Notes: generated from the letters alone by a model not told the origin. A stretch of 64,000 bases of DNA from Rossellomorea sp. BNER (GCA_024213275.1 JANAVG010000007.1:186001-250000); one strand, 5' to 3'; shown: positions 8,819 through 17,901, numbered from the stretch's first letter. Numbers and translations are program-made.

Positions 8819-8832
8819 ACTAAGGAATTCTT

Positions 8833-8866
8833 GAGGGCAGATCACTATAGATCTGTCCTCTATTTG
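8833..8866 (+). terminator. Probable terminator of the YjcZ-like gene
   Basis: Stem GAGGGCAGATC / GATCTGTCCTC (one G-T pair) with a 6-nt loop, followed by the weak T-rich stretch TATTTGATT. Confidence 0.5.
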
Positions 8867-8973
8867 ATTATCTATAAAAAGCCCTTTATTAATAGAATTT
8901 ACTCCGAGATACCTTATGAATACTTAGCCTCCATTTGTGAGAAAGTATTAGAAAGAATGGAGGAAGGAATTGT

Positions 8974-9114
8974 ATGAAGAAAAAGAAACTATTTCTGGTA
9001 TTGCTATCAACCATACTCTCAGGTAGTTTACTTATTGGATGTGATGGTGTAGATGAGGATGAGCCAGATCCATCTGAAGAACCATCCGAGCAACAAGAAG
9101 ATAACTCTCAATAG
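8974..9114 (+). CDS. Small acidic lipoprotein
   Basis: A peptide of 46 residues with a lipoprotein signal: MKKKK, a hydrophobic core, and lipobox SLLIGC with the lipidated cysteine at residue 23. The mature part is only about 24 residues and strongly acidic (VDEDEPDPSEEPSEQQED). A GGAGGAAGG ribosome site precedes the ATG and a terminator follows at 9124. The mature peptide would sit on the outer face of the membrane; no family is recognised. Confidence 0.75.
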   Translation: MKKKKLFLVLLSTILSGSLLIGCDGVDEDEPDPSEEPSEQQEDNSQ

Positions 9115-9123
9115 GAAAGACTA

Positions 9124-9157
9124 GAACCGATTTTATATTTAATAAATCGGTTCCTTA
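9124..9157 (+). terminator. Terminator after the small lipoprotein
   Basis: Perfect 10-bp stem GAACCGATTT / AAATCGGTTC with a 10-nt loop and a short T-rich tail, starting 9 bp after the stop codon. Confidence 0.6.
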
Positions 9158-9335
9158 TCTGATTTAATGATTTAACATATTCTATTTACTTGTAACTCAT
9201 TTATTTACCATGAAACATCCATTTCCCTCCCTATCTGCTTTCACAGCTTGACGAAGAGGTACACTCGACAATTATGGAAACGCAATGCTTGTTCCCAAAA
9301 GGGGGAATGATCTGCATTATAAAAGGGGTATGTTT

Positions 9336-10295
9336 ATGATTAAATTGTTAAGACAAGGGAATAAATCTTCCGGTATTGCCGCTCTAGGAAATACACTACT
9401 AGCCATTATAAAAGGAATTGCTGCATTCATTAGTGGGAGTGGGACAATGTTTGCTACAACCCTTCATTCCCTTGCAGATGCAACCAATCAAGGTTTAGTG
9501 TTTTTTGGTAGTGCATTGGCTGAAAAGGAACCTACAAAACGGTTTCCTGCCGGGTTTGGCCGTGTCGTAAATCTTTTTGTGTTAGTAGCTGTAATCATTA
9601 TTTCCATTATGGCATATGAAACGATTATCAAAGGCTGGGAATTGGTTGTTGATCCTAAACCCTCTAGTAACATTTGGCTAAACATAGGGATTCTTATCAT
9701 AGCCATTCTAATTGATGGATCTATTCTATTTAAGGCTATGAAGGAAATAGCTAGAGAAACTCGTAGTAATGATCATGGAGTGATGATCATAAAGAACTCC
9801 TATAAAAATGTTCGTCTAGCTTCTCCTCCCACGAGATTAGTGTTTTATGAAGACGTTATTGCGACTTTTGGAGCATTGCTCGCACTCATGACAATCATTA
9901 TCGCTTATTTTACCGGTTTCAATATTTTAGATGGAGTAGGGACGATTTTAATTGGACTATTATTAATTGGAGTGGCGATCAAAATTGGATATGAGAATAC
10001 AATCGGATTAATCGGGGTAGCTGCCCCTAAAGTAGTGGAAGATCGAATCGCGGATATGATATTATCAGACCCAGACGTCGTCGATATTAACAAATTGAGA
10101 ATTCTTCAAGAAGGAAGAAAATATCATATCGAAAGCTATATCGAGCTTAGAGAAGGCCTATCATTGGCAGTTGCAGATGACATCAAATTTCGTGTGCGAG
10201 ATAACCTATTAACTGATCCTGATGTTGGAGATGTCACGATCGGTATTCTTGAGACCGATGATATTCATAGTTGGAAAAAGGAGCCTGAACATTAG
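9336..10295 (+). CDS. Cation diffusion facilitator (CDF) family transporter
   Basis: A protein of 319 residues from the ATG at 9336, chosen because AAAAGGGG lies 7 bases upstream; the frame is open back to 9285. Six membrane segments are visible. TLHSLADATNQ in helix 2 and FYEDVIATFG in helix 5 supply the acidic and His residues of the transport metal site. A C-terminal cytoplasmic domain of about 90 residues (VVDINKLRILQEGRKYHIES) is the dimerising CDF tail. There is no His-rich loop, unlike the second CDF gene at 17 kb, so the cation (Zn, Mn or Fe) cannot be named. It would export divalent metal in exchange for protons. Confidence 0.85.
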   Translation: MIKLLRQGNKSSGIAALGNTLLAIIKGIAAFISGSGTMFATTLHSLADATNQGLVFFGSALAEKEPTKRFPAGFGRVVNLFVLVAVIIISIMAYETIIKGWELVVDPKPSSNIWLNIGILIIAILIDGSILFKAMKEIARETRSNDHGVMIIKNSYKNVRLASPPTRLVFYEDVIATFGALLALMTIIIAYFTGFNILDGVGTILIGLLLIGVAIKIGYENTIGLIGVAAPKVVEDRIADMILSDPDVVDINKLRILQEGRKYHIESYIELREGLSLAVADDIKFRVRDNLLTDPDVGDVTIGILETDDIHSWKKEPEH

Positions 10296-10410
10296 TTTAG
10301 TGTAGACGAATGTTCAATTTCAAACCATACCGATTAGTATATTTTTCTTTAGTTTCGAATGACTTCGTTTTAAAAATTCGTGAATCAAAAGTATAACCAT
10401 TTAAAGAGAT

Positions 10411-10446
10411 AAAACCAATTTCATCATAAACTAGAAATTGGCTTTA
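10411..10446. terminator. Terminator between convergent CDF and GntR genes
   Basis: Perfect 8-bp stem CCAATTTC / GAAATTGG with an 11-nt loop. CTTTATT follows on the plus strand and TTTTATCTCTTT on the minus strand. Confidence 0.55.
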
Positions 10447-10499
10447 TTCACCTTAAAAATTGCCTGACATTAAAAGCAGATAATAAACAATCAAAAAAC

Positions 10500-11177
10500 C
10501 TATGAGTTCGCAATAACAGCATTCAATTGCTTCCAATCATTCATACTTTCTACCATTGTATCTTTAACCAAACCTTCCGCTGCTCTCCCATTGCCATCTA
10601 AGGCCAACTCGATAAGCTCTTGGTAAAATTCACTTGTAGCCTTTCTTACTTTTGGTTCCTGATAATGAACCTTTATGCATTTAACATACATGCTATCAAA
10701 ATGATTTAAAAGTAACAGATATAAAGGATTCGAGGAAAGCTCAGCAATCCCCTTCTGGAATTTCCAATCAAATTGAGCATAAGTTTCAGGGGTATCGTCT
10801 AATGAATTTATAGTCGATAAAAGAGTAACCACATGGATCCTTTGATGTTCAATGGCTTCTCTTATAAAGACAGGAGTTATAACAGATCGGAGTTGAAGAA
10901 GATAGATAATAAAGGCATTGGGTACCTCTCCGGAGATATTGATTATATTGGCAATCGTATGCAAATTTCCTTCTCTCCAAAAATCCTTGACTAATGGCGG
11001 CTTTCCTTTTCGAACCGTTACCCACCCATCTCCTTCAAGTTGCTTAAGAGCTTCTCGAATGGTAGGTCTTCCTACACCAAATACCTTGGCTAACTCCCTT
11101 TCCGGTAGCAGCGGTTCATGGATCGAATATTTTCCTTGTATAATTTGTGTAATGATTTGTTGTTCAACGGTATTCAT
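10500..11177 (-). CDS. GntR/FadR-type transcriptional regulator
   Basis: A protein of 225 residues. The N-terminal winged helix (1-70: LLPERELAKVFGVGRPTIREALKQLEGDGWVTVRKGKP) is GntR. The C-terminal all-helical part starts with DFWREGNLHTIANI and contains LLQLRSVITPVFIREAI, which resembles the acyl-CoA-binding domain of FadR rather than the metal-binding FCD type. It may sense long-chain acyl-CoA and control fatty-acid genes. No acyl-CoA genes are adjacent; the cluster at 52-64 kb has its own IclR gene. A GGAGAAGG ribosome site precedes the ATG. Confidence is high for family, moderate for ligand. Confidence 0.82.
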   Translation of the reverse strand: MNTVEQQIITQIIQGKYSIHEPLLPERELAKVFGVGRPTIREALKQLEGDGWVTVRKGKPPLVKDFWREGNLHTIANIINISGEVPNAFIIYLLQLRSVITPVFIREAIEHQRIHVVTLLSTINSLDDTPETYAQFDWKFQKGIAELSSNPLYLLLLNHFDSMYVKCIKVHYQEPKVRKATSEFYQELIELALDGNGRAAEGLVKDTMVESMNDWKQLNAVIANS

Positions 11178-11275
11178 TCCAGTGCACCTTCTCCCTTGGT
11201 TTGACCAATTTAATCGTTGGTATTACCATGTTTATGTCTCCAATCGATAATCTATGCAATATTCATTGCTCTTTT

Positions 11276-11420
11276 GATCCCGTCATTTCGCTTTCCCCGT
11301 AATTTCACGGCTTCATTCGATCCTATTCGTACCGTCATTTCGCTTTCCTCGCAATTTCACGGCTTCATTCGACCCTATTCGTACCGTCATTTCACTCTCA
11401 AGCCAATTTCGCGGTTCGGT
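11276..11420. repeat. 52-bp tandem repeat array A (about 2.8 copies)
   Basis: Three copies start at 11281, 11333 and 11385 (at CGTCAT), spaced exactly 52 bp. The unit begins TACCGTCATTT, has ATTTCACGGC at 25-34, and ends CCTATTCG. The last copy is diverged. Fifty-two is not a multiple of three and no frame is conserved, so it is not coding. The same period and blocks recur at 41.4-41.9 kb. Confidence 0.85.
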
Positions 11421-11462
11421 ATATCAGGTAACCAAAGTTCTTATAATTGCTCACAAAAATAA

Positions 11463-11497
11463 CCCCGACATTCCAAATAAAGGGATCGAGGTTTTTT
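11463..11497 (+). terminator. Possible hairpin/terminator
   Basis: Imperfect stem AACCCCGACATTCC / GGGATCGAGGTT followed by TTTTTTG on the plus strand. No plus-strand gene ends nearby, so its use is unclear. Confidence 0.35.
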
Positions 11498-11755
11498 GAG
11501 ATTTCTATTTTGTAATCATTGCAAATGCTCGGGTGGTGTATTTTGGTCAAAGCAACCTCATCAAATATATCTTGTTGGTTTTTCAGTTGATTTTGTTGTT
11601 GATAACCAGATCTTAAACCTTGATTGAGTAGTTGTTTAATGTGTTGAATATCCTGTTATAATAATTAAAATACTTGTTTTGTAACAGGTTGTGCCACTTG
11701 ATTTAATCCATTTGGTTCTATTTATACTTCCAGAACATTCTTCATTCATAGCCCC

Positions 11756-11866
11756 CTACCCCTTCGCCAAATCTCTTCGATCAGGAGCTGAAAATGGTTT
11801 TTCTAAACAACCATTTTCTATCATAATTTTGGATCCATCTTCTGAAAATTCTCCTACTTCCAACAT
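11756..11866 (-). CDS. Possible 36-residue peptide, unknown
   Basis: An ATG at 11866 follows an AAGGGAAGG ribosome site on the minus strand and reads MLEVGEFSEDGSKIMIENG, ending APDRRDLAKG before TAG. The composition looks protein-like, and further downstream another frame reads QDIQHIKQLLNQGLRSGYQQQ, so this stretch may be the remains of one or two small genes. The terminator of the gerABC operon lies just upstream. Confidence 0.3.
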   Translation of the reverse strand: MLEVGEFSEDGSKIMIENGCLEKPFSAPDRRDLAKG

Positions 11867-11885
11867 GTATTCCTTCCCTTACCAT

Positions 11886-11912
11886 GTAAAAAAGGACCGA
11901 TAAACAGTCCTT
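11886..11912 (-). terminator. Terminator of the gerABC operon
   Basis: Minus-strand stem AAGGAC / GTCCTT with a 9-nt loop followed by TTTTTTAC, about 35 bp after the gerC stop codon. Confidence 0.6.
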
Positions 11913-11946
11913 CCCTAAGCTCTCTAACATCTAATTCTTTTATCTT

Positions 11947-13065
11947 CTACTCTACAACCCCGGTACGTAATATATTAAAATCTACCTTTACATTGACCTT
12001 AATATCTTTATACAGTTCATGCCATTTTTCACGGGTTAGTTTGGAATCTTTAATAGAACTTCTATATACTTCCCCGAAGCCGAAAGCATCGGACTTTTTG
12101 GATTGGCAATAAGCGATTAAAGCTTCGATTTCTTTTGTCATTTTCTTTTTTACCTCTTTTTCAATCATCTTTATATTCTTTGTTTTTTTCAAATCAATAT
12201 TTTGATTTACTTCTAATAAACGGGAATCAATTTTAAGATTCATTTCAAATTCCAGCTCGCCTTTTTTCTTGAGTTCAACATCACTTTTACTCTTGATTGT
12301 GTCCAATACAACCGCTAATTTCTTGGTATCATTTTCTATTTCCTTTGAGTCATCATTTTCAATAATTAATTCAAGGGACCCGGCCTCATATCGACCTTTG
12401 ACCAATTTTATATAAAAGCTCTTATCACTAGAAATCGTCCCAACCTTTTTATCATTTTGCATTATCGCCATTCCCGTAATCATGATCTGTTGGTTATCCA
12501 ACTTTATCGTTGGGATGATAGGATCGACCCCAACAGAATAATAATCATGGAGGACCTCTTGTAATGTCGCTGAGGGGATAAGTTCATTTTTAATATTTTG
12601 ATCAATTTCTTCATAGACATAGCGGCCCATATCGATATATTGTTCATTTTCATTCCTTAAAAGTTCTTCAGCACTTCCTTGGACAATCGCTAAATAGGTT
12701 AAATCACTGATAGAAGGGTCTCGTACAAGTGTGTCAATAATAGTGTTCAATCCATTTTTCGCTAGCTCATCACTAAATAATGCCACACGAAGCTGGCCCG
12801 ACTGTAATTTTTTTGGTGTTTTTAAATTGGCCTTTATTCTTGAACCTTTACTTGTTATTGCATCACTAGTAACAATGCTTGAATTTTTAGGTGCATCTGG
12901 ATCAGATTGAAGTAAAACCATCGTTGTAGATAGTTTGTCGTCCTCACCTATATCGTAGCCTACTGTAGTAATAATCCCTATCTTCTCTAAAATTTTCACA
13001 TCTGCACATCCAGAAAGGGTCACGACTAGAAAAAGGCAGACAAACGCAGGAATGAATTTCTTCAT
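11947..13065 (-). CDS. gerC: GerC-family spore germination lipoprotein, Ger(x)C
   Basis: A protein of 372 residues with a lipoprotein signal (hydrophobic 5-17, lipobox TLSGC, Cys20). Residues of about 22-200 have the Ger(x)C N-terminal domain (EKIGIITTVGYDIGEDDK, GQLRVALFSDELAKNG), and the C-terminal part carries the helix-strand pattern ending DIKVNVKVDFNILRTG. It is the C subunit of a GerA-type receptor, tethered to the outer face of the spore inner membrane. Its ATG overlaps the gerB stop (ATGA), so the two are translationally coupled. The symbol is generic for the subunit type; the germinant is unknown. Confidence 0.92.
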   Translation of the reverse strand: MKKFIPAFVCLFLVVTLSGCADVKILEKIGIITTVGYDIGEDDKLSTTMVLLQSDPDAPKNSSIVTSDAITSKGSRIKANLKTPKKLQSGQLRVALFSDELAKNGLNTIIDTLVRDPSISDLTYLAIVQGSAEELLRNENEQYIDMGRYVYEEIDQNIKNELIPSATLQEVLHDYYSVGVDPIIPTIKLDNQQIMITGMAIMQNDKKVGTISSDKSFYIKLVKGRYEAGSLELIIENDDSKEIENDTKKLAVVLDTIKSKSDVELKKKGELEFEMNLKIDSRLLEVNQNIDLKKTKNIKMIEKEVKKKMTKEIEALIAYCQSKKSDAFGFGEVYRSSIKDSKLTREKWHELYKDIKVNVKVDFNILRTGVVE

Positions 13066-14174
13066 GATTCTCCTCCTCTCCTGGAAAAGATTTTCTTTTT
13101 AATCAGAACTACCAGATAGAGAATAACAGGGTAACAGAAAACAACCAAAAAGGCACATTTTGAAAATAATTCATTGACCATATTAATTTCAAGTCTACTC
13201 ATAAAGAATTGGACAGAGATGAATATGCCTACTGCAAAGATCCAAACAAAACGCTTTTCCCCTTTTCGAAAAATCCTTGCCATCCCCCTTGATGCCGCCC
13301 ATAGATACAGCATTAAATTTGGAATGATAATGAGCATCCAAAACGTAACGGCAACATATTCAAAGCGCTCAATAAAAGGCAGTCGAACAATTTTGAATAA
13401 GGATAGCGTTGCCCAAATCGTTCTTTCAAGTTGGTCTCCACTGAAATAGGCGAGTGAGACAATCATCAGCGTTAAATAGATGATCGTGGTACTAAGAATG
13501 CTTAATTGCACGTATTTCTGAATTTTATCTTTTTCCTTTACAAAGGGGTAAAATATATAAATTAATTCAAATCCAAGAATCGTAAAAGTCATACTGTAGG
13601 TACCTTTAAGAATGTCCGTTATCTTCGATTCAAATAGTGGAAATAGGTAAGATATATTTGAAAATTGTAGTGGATAAGCAAGAAACGCAAGCATCCATAG
13701 TGAGAGCAAAATACTAAAGAAACAAACTCCAACAATGATTCTAAATCCACCAGTAATTCCATAGATGATTAATAGCAGCAGAGTACCCGAAAAGAACCAA
13801 GTTGGAACTTCCGGAAAAATCCAAGCTTGGACCACTTCGATATAGTTTCGAATAACAACAAAACCCGCAGCAAAACAATACAAACTGTATGTAAAATTTA
13901 GAAAGCCCCCCATCCATTTTCCATAAATATCAAAATGGATGCCAAAAAGATCTGTAGAAGTATATAGATTTAATGTCTTGATCATGATCCATGATATGAT
14001 GCTTGTAAAAAGTCCAGCAAGAATAACCGAGATCCAAGCATCATGTTTAGCATCCATATAGATAATACGTTGAAATCCTTGCACACCTACTCCAATTTGA
14101 ATGGAATGGACGATAAAAAACACCAGGAAGGCATTGATTAAAGACTGAGGCTTAGGTTGTATGAGAACTTTCAC
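13062..14174 (-). CDS. gerB: GerB-family germination permease (B subunit)
   Basis: A protein of 370 residues with about ten hydrophobic helices, an endospore germination permease of the APC superfamily. VHSIQIGVGVQGFQRIIYMDAKHDAWISV at the N-terminus matches the B-subunit pattern (compare HAKQDAWIA in the orphan copy). It is the likely germinant-binding subunit in the spore inner membrane. It lies 21 bp after gerA and overlaps gerC by four bases. This is the normal A-B-C order. Confidence 0.92.
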   Translation of the reverse strand: MKVLIQPKPQSLINAFLVFFIVHSIQIGVGVQGFQRIIYMDAKHDAWISVILAGLFTSIISWIMIKTLNLYTSTDLFGIHFDIYGKWMGGFLNFTYSLYCFAAGFVVIRNYIEVVQAWIFPEVPTWFFSGTLLLLIIYGITGGFRIIVGVCFFSILLSLWMLAFLAYPLQFSNISYLFPLFESKITDILKGTYSMTFTILGFELIYIFYPFVKEKDKIQKYVQLSILSTTIIYLTLMIVSLAYFSGDQLERTIWATLSLFKIVRLPFIERFEYVAVTFWMLIIIPNLMLYLWAASRGMARIFRKGEKRFVWIFAVGIFISVQFFMSRLEINMVNELFSKCAFLVVFCYPVILYLVVLIKKKIFSRRGGES

Positions 14175-14195
14175 TTAAATTCACCACCACATATC

Positions 14196-15719
14196 CTATT
14201 CATCATCTTGATGATCCTTGGGAACATATTTCTGAACATCCTTAGGTCTTGTTTGAAATGGCCTTTTGAAGGTAAACTTCATTGGAAGCCTAACAATACT
14301 ATCTTTCCAATCCGCTAATCGTGGAGGATAAAAAGGAGTCATATATGGACTTCCTAGACTAGATTGACGTAATAAATGAATCAGTAAAAAGCAAAAAGCA
14401 AACATGATTCCGTAAAAGCCCCAAAATCCTGCTAACAAAATAATGGGGAAACGTAAAATACGAATGACATTACCCATCGTATAGCTTGGAGTCGTAAAGG
14501 AAGCAAGTGCCCCTAAGGCAATGATAATGATGAGTATATTACTTGTAAAACCTGCTTGAACGGCAGCTGTTCCAATAACAATACCGCCAACAATACCCAT
14601 GGTTTGGCCGACCTTTGTTGGTAATCGTGCCCCTGCTTCTCTTAAGAGTTCAATAATAAATTCTAAAAGAAGAGCTTCAATGATAGGTGGAAATGGAACA
14701 CGTGATCTCGATTCACTAAGTGGTACTAGTAATGGTTGTGGGATGACCTCATAATGAAACGTAAGGGAAGCAACATAAAAAGCTGTAAAAAAAACAGAAA
14801 GCATCATGGCTATAATCCTTAATAAACGAAGAAAGCTTGAGATATGCCACTTAACATTTTGATCCTCCATACTCTGAAAAAACTCCATAAATGATTGTGG
14901 ACATCCTATTACTAAAGAGCTTCCATCTACAATAACGACTAATTTTCCATTTAAAAGCATTGTACTAGCTTTATCGGGTCTTTCTGTCAAAAGCATCTGT
15001 GGAAAAATAGATAGGGAATTATCATCTATTAACTGCACTAAAACTGAACTATCGATTAAACCATCTATTTTTATACTTTTAATACGCTGACGTAAGGTTT
15101 GAACCATTTCATCGGACGCTATATCTTTTATGTACATTAAAGATATGGCTGTTCTGGTCTGCTTTCCGATATGAAATATTTCATTACATAAATTAGGGTT
15201 CGCCAAATAACTTCGAATTAACGATATATTAGTGGATAAATTTTCATTAAAAGCGAGTTGCGGGCCGATTACTTGTGATTCATTTTCAGCTTTCGTAAGC
15301 GAACGACTGGTGTTTGATTTGATTTGTGCACTAATGACATAGGCATACCCTTCAACATGAATGACGACCGCCCCGCTAAGAATGGAAATGATAGTATCTT
15401 CATATACTGTATCCTTCTTGACTTCACCAACTGTCATCATATTCATCAATTCTATAGGTTCTGATTCAAGGTGATAAACGTGACGAATGATATCCTGATG
15501 GAGCATCGTTTTATCCACTAATGTATCTATAAAAAATAATGTTATCTTCGATTCCACTTCTTTATGTTTTAAGTCTGAACTATTATTTAGCCGTTTTTTT
15601 ATTTCGTTAATAAATACCTCTTTTTCCGGACTAATGGATTCACCGCTTTGATCCTTTATTCGCACTTGACCTTTAACGTGATGATCAGTACGATTCCTTC
15701 TCGATTTTCTAAAAATCAT
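14196..15719 (-). CDS. gerA: GerA-family germination protein (A subunit)
   Basis: A protein of 507 residues from the ATG at 15719, which follows a GGGAGG site; the frame is open to 15752. A soluble N-terminal domain of about 270 residues (FINEIKKRLNNSSDLKHKE, LLTERPDKASTMLLNGKLVVIVDGS) is followed by four or five membrane helices and the conserved PFPPIIEALLLEF and REAGARLP segments of GerA/SpoVAF proteins. A subunits assemble into ion channels that open on germinant binding. It is first gene of the operon. I found no well-spaced sigma-G promoter upstream. Confidence 0.93.
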   Translation of the reverse strand: MIFRKSRRNRTDHHVKGQVRIKDQSGESISPEKEVFINEIKKRLNNSSDLKHKEVESKITLFFIDTLVDKTMLHQDIIRHVYHLESEPIELMNMMTVGEVKKDTVYEDTIISILSGAVVIHVEGYAYVISAQIKSNTSRSLTKAENESQVIGPQLAFNENLSTNISLIRSYLANPNLCNEIFHIGKQTRTAISLMYIKDIASDEMVQTLRQRIKSIKIDGLIDSSVLVQLIDDNSLSIFPQMLLTERPDKASTMLLNGKLVVIVDGSSLVIGCPQSFMEFFQSMEDQNVKWHISSFLRLLRIIAMMLSVFFTAFYVASLTFHYEVIPQPLLVPLSESRSRVPFPPIIEALLLEFIIELLREAGARLPTKVGQTMGIVGGIVIGTAAVQAGFTSNILIIIIALGALASFTTPSYTMGNVIRILRFPIILLAGFWGFYGIMFAFCFLLIHLLRQSSLGSPYMTPFYPPRLADWKDSIVRLPMKFTFKRPFQTRPKDVQKYVPKDHQDDE

Positions 15720-15790
15720 AGGGCACCTCCCTAAAACCAATACTGTTAACATGCTTCACCTACAGGTGGATAATTATACAAACAAAAGAA

Positions 15791-15912
15791 AAGGGACTGT
15801 CCCAAAACCAAGGCGTCAAGAACCACAACTTCAATATATAGAAAAAACCTCAAAGTAACTTCTATATATTGACGATTGAGGTGGTTCCGGACCCGTTTTG
15901 GGACAGCCCCTT
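15791..15912. repeat. About 120-bp imperfect palindromic element, copy 1
   Basis: The outer arms are AAGGGACTGTCCCAAAAC and, inverted, AAGGGGCTGTCCCAAAAC. Inner blocks are GAACCAC, TCAATATATAGAA and the reverse TTCTATATATTGACGAT...GGTTCC. Two more copies lie at 22842-22959 and 28301-28416 in the same orientation. It sits downstream of the MBL gene and upstream of gerA. It has no coding capacity and looks like a MITE or a long terminator-like hairpin. Confidence 0.8.
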
Positions 15913-15950
15913 TGGGGTAAGCAATTTCACCGATAATATGGTTAAATAGT

Positions 15951-16811
15951 TTAATGTTTCTTTTTATGAACGTATTTCCCGTAATCGGGGATTGCGATGT
16001 TTTCAAAGTCACTAACAAGTTGTTGTAAGCTATTTGATAAAACATTCCCAGATATCGGGCTTCCATGACCCGTAATGGCCAAGGCCGGTTTCAATGCTTC
16101 TAATTTCCTAACAGAATCCCATGCTGCCTCCCAATCTGTTGTAAGATATCTGGGAGGTCCATTTATTTCTAGTTCTTGAGTGAGAACATTATAAAGCGAG
16201 TCTTGTTTGACTGTAACAAATGCATCTCCTACGATTAGTGAACGATCTTCTTCTCTGAATAATGATACATGTCCCGGTGTATGTCCTGGCGTGTGAACCC
16301 ATCGCCACCCATTCATTTCCGGGACAGTTCCATCCTTTGGAAGTTCATGAACATGGTTTCCAAGATTGATGGACTCATTGGGGAAAAGTGGAGACATTTT
16401 AGCTATTAACCCACCTTCAACCGTAGAATCGGGCTCAGGATAATTCTGTTCCCCTGTTAAAAAGGGCATTTCCAAGGGGTGAGCATATACAGGTACATCC
16501 CAATGATTAACAAGCTCAATAACAGCCCCTACATGATCAAAATGACCATGGGTTAAAATGATGGCTCTCGGTGGACGGTTGGAACCAAAGTGCTCCTCCG
16601 CAAATGATAGGATATGGTCAGCAGACTTTGGCATTCCAGCATCCACAAGCACCCACTCATTTTTTTCAGGATCACTCAAATAACAAACATTTACAATTTG
16701 GGTCGTTTGATAATACAAATGAGCAGCAATTTGATGTTCAGCACCACTTCCAATAGAAGTCGCAGGAATGTATTTATAATCATTACCATAGCTCATATTT
16801 TCCTTTTCCAT
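15951..16811 (-). CDS. MBL-fold metallo-hydrolase
   Basis: A protein of 286 residues from the ATG at 16811 (GAGGTGAT ribosome site); the frame is open to 16859. It has the metallo-beta-lactamase signature THGHFDHVG, then HTPGHTPGHVSLF and VGDAF, giving the full set of metal ligands. The closest general group is the glyoxalase II/YflN-like hydrolases, cytoplasmic with no signal peptide. The substrate is unknown. It stands alone, with the palindromic element just after its stop codon as a possible terminator. Confidence 0.85.
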   Translation of the reverse strand: MEKENMSYGNDYKYIPATSIGSGAEHQIAAHLYYQTTQIVNVCYLSDPEKNEWVLVDAGMPKSADHILSFAEEHFGSNRPPRAIILTHGHFDHVGAVIELVNHWDVPVYAHPLEMPFLTGEQNYPEPDSTVEGGLIAKMSPLFPNESINLGNHVHELPKDGTVPEMNGWRWVHTPGHTPGHVSLFREEDRSLIVGDAFVTVKQDSLYNVLTQELEINGPPRYLTTDWEAAWDSVRKLEALKPALAITGHGSPISGNVLSNSLQQLVSDFENIAIPDYGKYVHKKKH

Positions 16812-16914
16812 ACACACATCACCTCTCAGAGAAAATAAATTATACCTATATCCTCCCACTTGAGACTAAAAGTATGAATCGGATTTAAGCGAATAATTGA
16901 TGAATAGATGAATT

Positions 16915-16950
16915 GTACCAGGTACAAAATGCTCGATTTGTACCTGGCAC
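16915..16950. repeat. 14-bp-arm inverted repeat
   Basis: GTACCAGGTACAAA / TTTGTACCTGGCAC (one mismatch) around an 8-nt loop, 26 bp after the czcD-like stop. There is no T-run on either side, so it is not a standard terminator; it may stabilise the 3' end or be a REP-like dispersed palindrome. Confidence 0.6.
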
Positions 16951-16975
16951 CATCATCACCATCATCCAATGACAG

Positions 16976-17896
16976 TTATACCTTCATTTCTCCATGCACT
17001 AGGCCTGACTTTTCTATTTGAATCGTTGTATGTTCAATCTTACAGTGGTCGCGTATCGCATCGATTGCTTGCTGTAGAATTTCTTGTTCATTACTATGGT
17101 CCTCTACAAGCAGGTGACAGCTTAAAGAATCTAATCCAGAAGTAATTGTCCAGATATGGAGATCATGAACATTCTTCACTCCTTCGATATTTTCCAGGAC
17201 TGTTTTCACTTCACTGTGATTCAAGGTCATGGGTGTTCCTTCCATTAAGATGTGTATGCTTTGTTGCAGTACACCCCATGCGCTTTTTAAAATTAATAGA
17301 GCTACAATGACTGAAATAATTGGGTCAGCTACATACCATTCAAATACAAGCATAAGAACCCCAGCAACAATCGCCCCAACAGAGCCTAATGCATCTCCTA
17401 GGACATGGAGATAGGCGCTTTTTAAATTCACATTATCTTTGACGTCCCCTTTACGAAATAACGACCATGCACTTAGAAGATTTGCTAACAACCCCACAAC
17501 AGCAATCTCCATCATCATTCCACTGGCTACTGTCGGCGGTTCTAAAAAACGACCGTAAGCTTCATATATAATAAATCCAGCAATAATAAATAATGTCACA
17601 CCGTTAAAAAGCGCGGCTAAAATTTCAAAACGATAGTATCCATAGGTTTTATTTGCTGATGAGGGTCGATTGGCAAACCAAATGGCCACCAAGCTTAAAG
17701 CCAATGAGCTAGCATCCGATAACATATGACCACTATCAGACAGGAGAGCTAAACTGTTGGTGATGAGTCCACCAATGAATTCTAGTATCATGATTCCAGA
17801 AGTAATCAACAAAGCAATAATTAACCCTTTTTTGTTTCCCTCTCTCGTTTCATCAAAATGATGGTGATGATCATGGCCATGATGATGATGTCCCAT
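16976..17896 (-). CDS. czcD: Zinc/cobalt/cadmium efflux CDF transporter, CzcD type
   Basis: A protein of 306 residues starting MGHHHHGHDHHHH, a metal-binding His tail. Six membrane helices follow; SDSGHMLSDASS in helix 2 and HVLGDALGSVGA in helix 5 hold the HxxxD metal site of Zn-type CDF pumps. The C-terminal domain includes EGVKNVHDLHIWTITSG. The ATG at 17896 is preferred over a GTG at 17905 because AAGGAG, inside the end of the ArsR gene, is 8 bases ahead. It exports Zn, Co or Cd and is last in the czcO-czrA-czcD operon, so it should be induced by zinc through the ArsR protein. Confidence 0.92.
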   Translation of the reverse strand: MGHHHHGHDHHHHFDETREGNKKGLIIALLITSGIMILEFIGGLITNSLALLSDSGHMLSDASSLALSLVAIWFANRPSSANKTYGYYRFEILAALFNGVTLFIIAGFIIYEAYGRFLEPPTVASGMMMEIAVVGLLANLLSAWSLFRKGDVKDNVNLKSAYLHVLGDALGSVGAIVAGVLMLVFEWYVADPIISVIVALLILKSAWGVLQQSIHILMEGTPMTLNHSEVKTVLENIEGVKNVHDLHIWTITSGLDSLSCHLLVEDHSNEQEILQQAIDAIRDHCKIEHTTIQIEKSGLVHGEMKV

Positions 17897-17901
17897 TTGC
17901 C

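Noticed and set aside
15720..15785. TGTATA...CATGTTA as a sigma-G promoter before gerA
   Set aside because: The spacer is 21 bases; sigma-G promoters need about 17-18.
15746..16066. A 106-residue frame overlapping the MBL gene end and the palindromic element
   Set aside because: It reads through the hairpin element in the wrong frame of the MBL gene and has no ribosome site or family-like content.
16951..16967. CATCATCACCATCATCC as a His-tag-like vector sequence
   Set aside because: It lies in a natural intergenic region next to a His-rich CDF gene; no other vector-like sequence is present.
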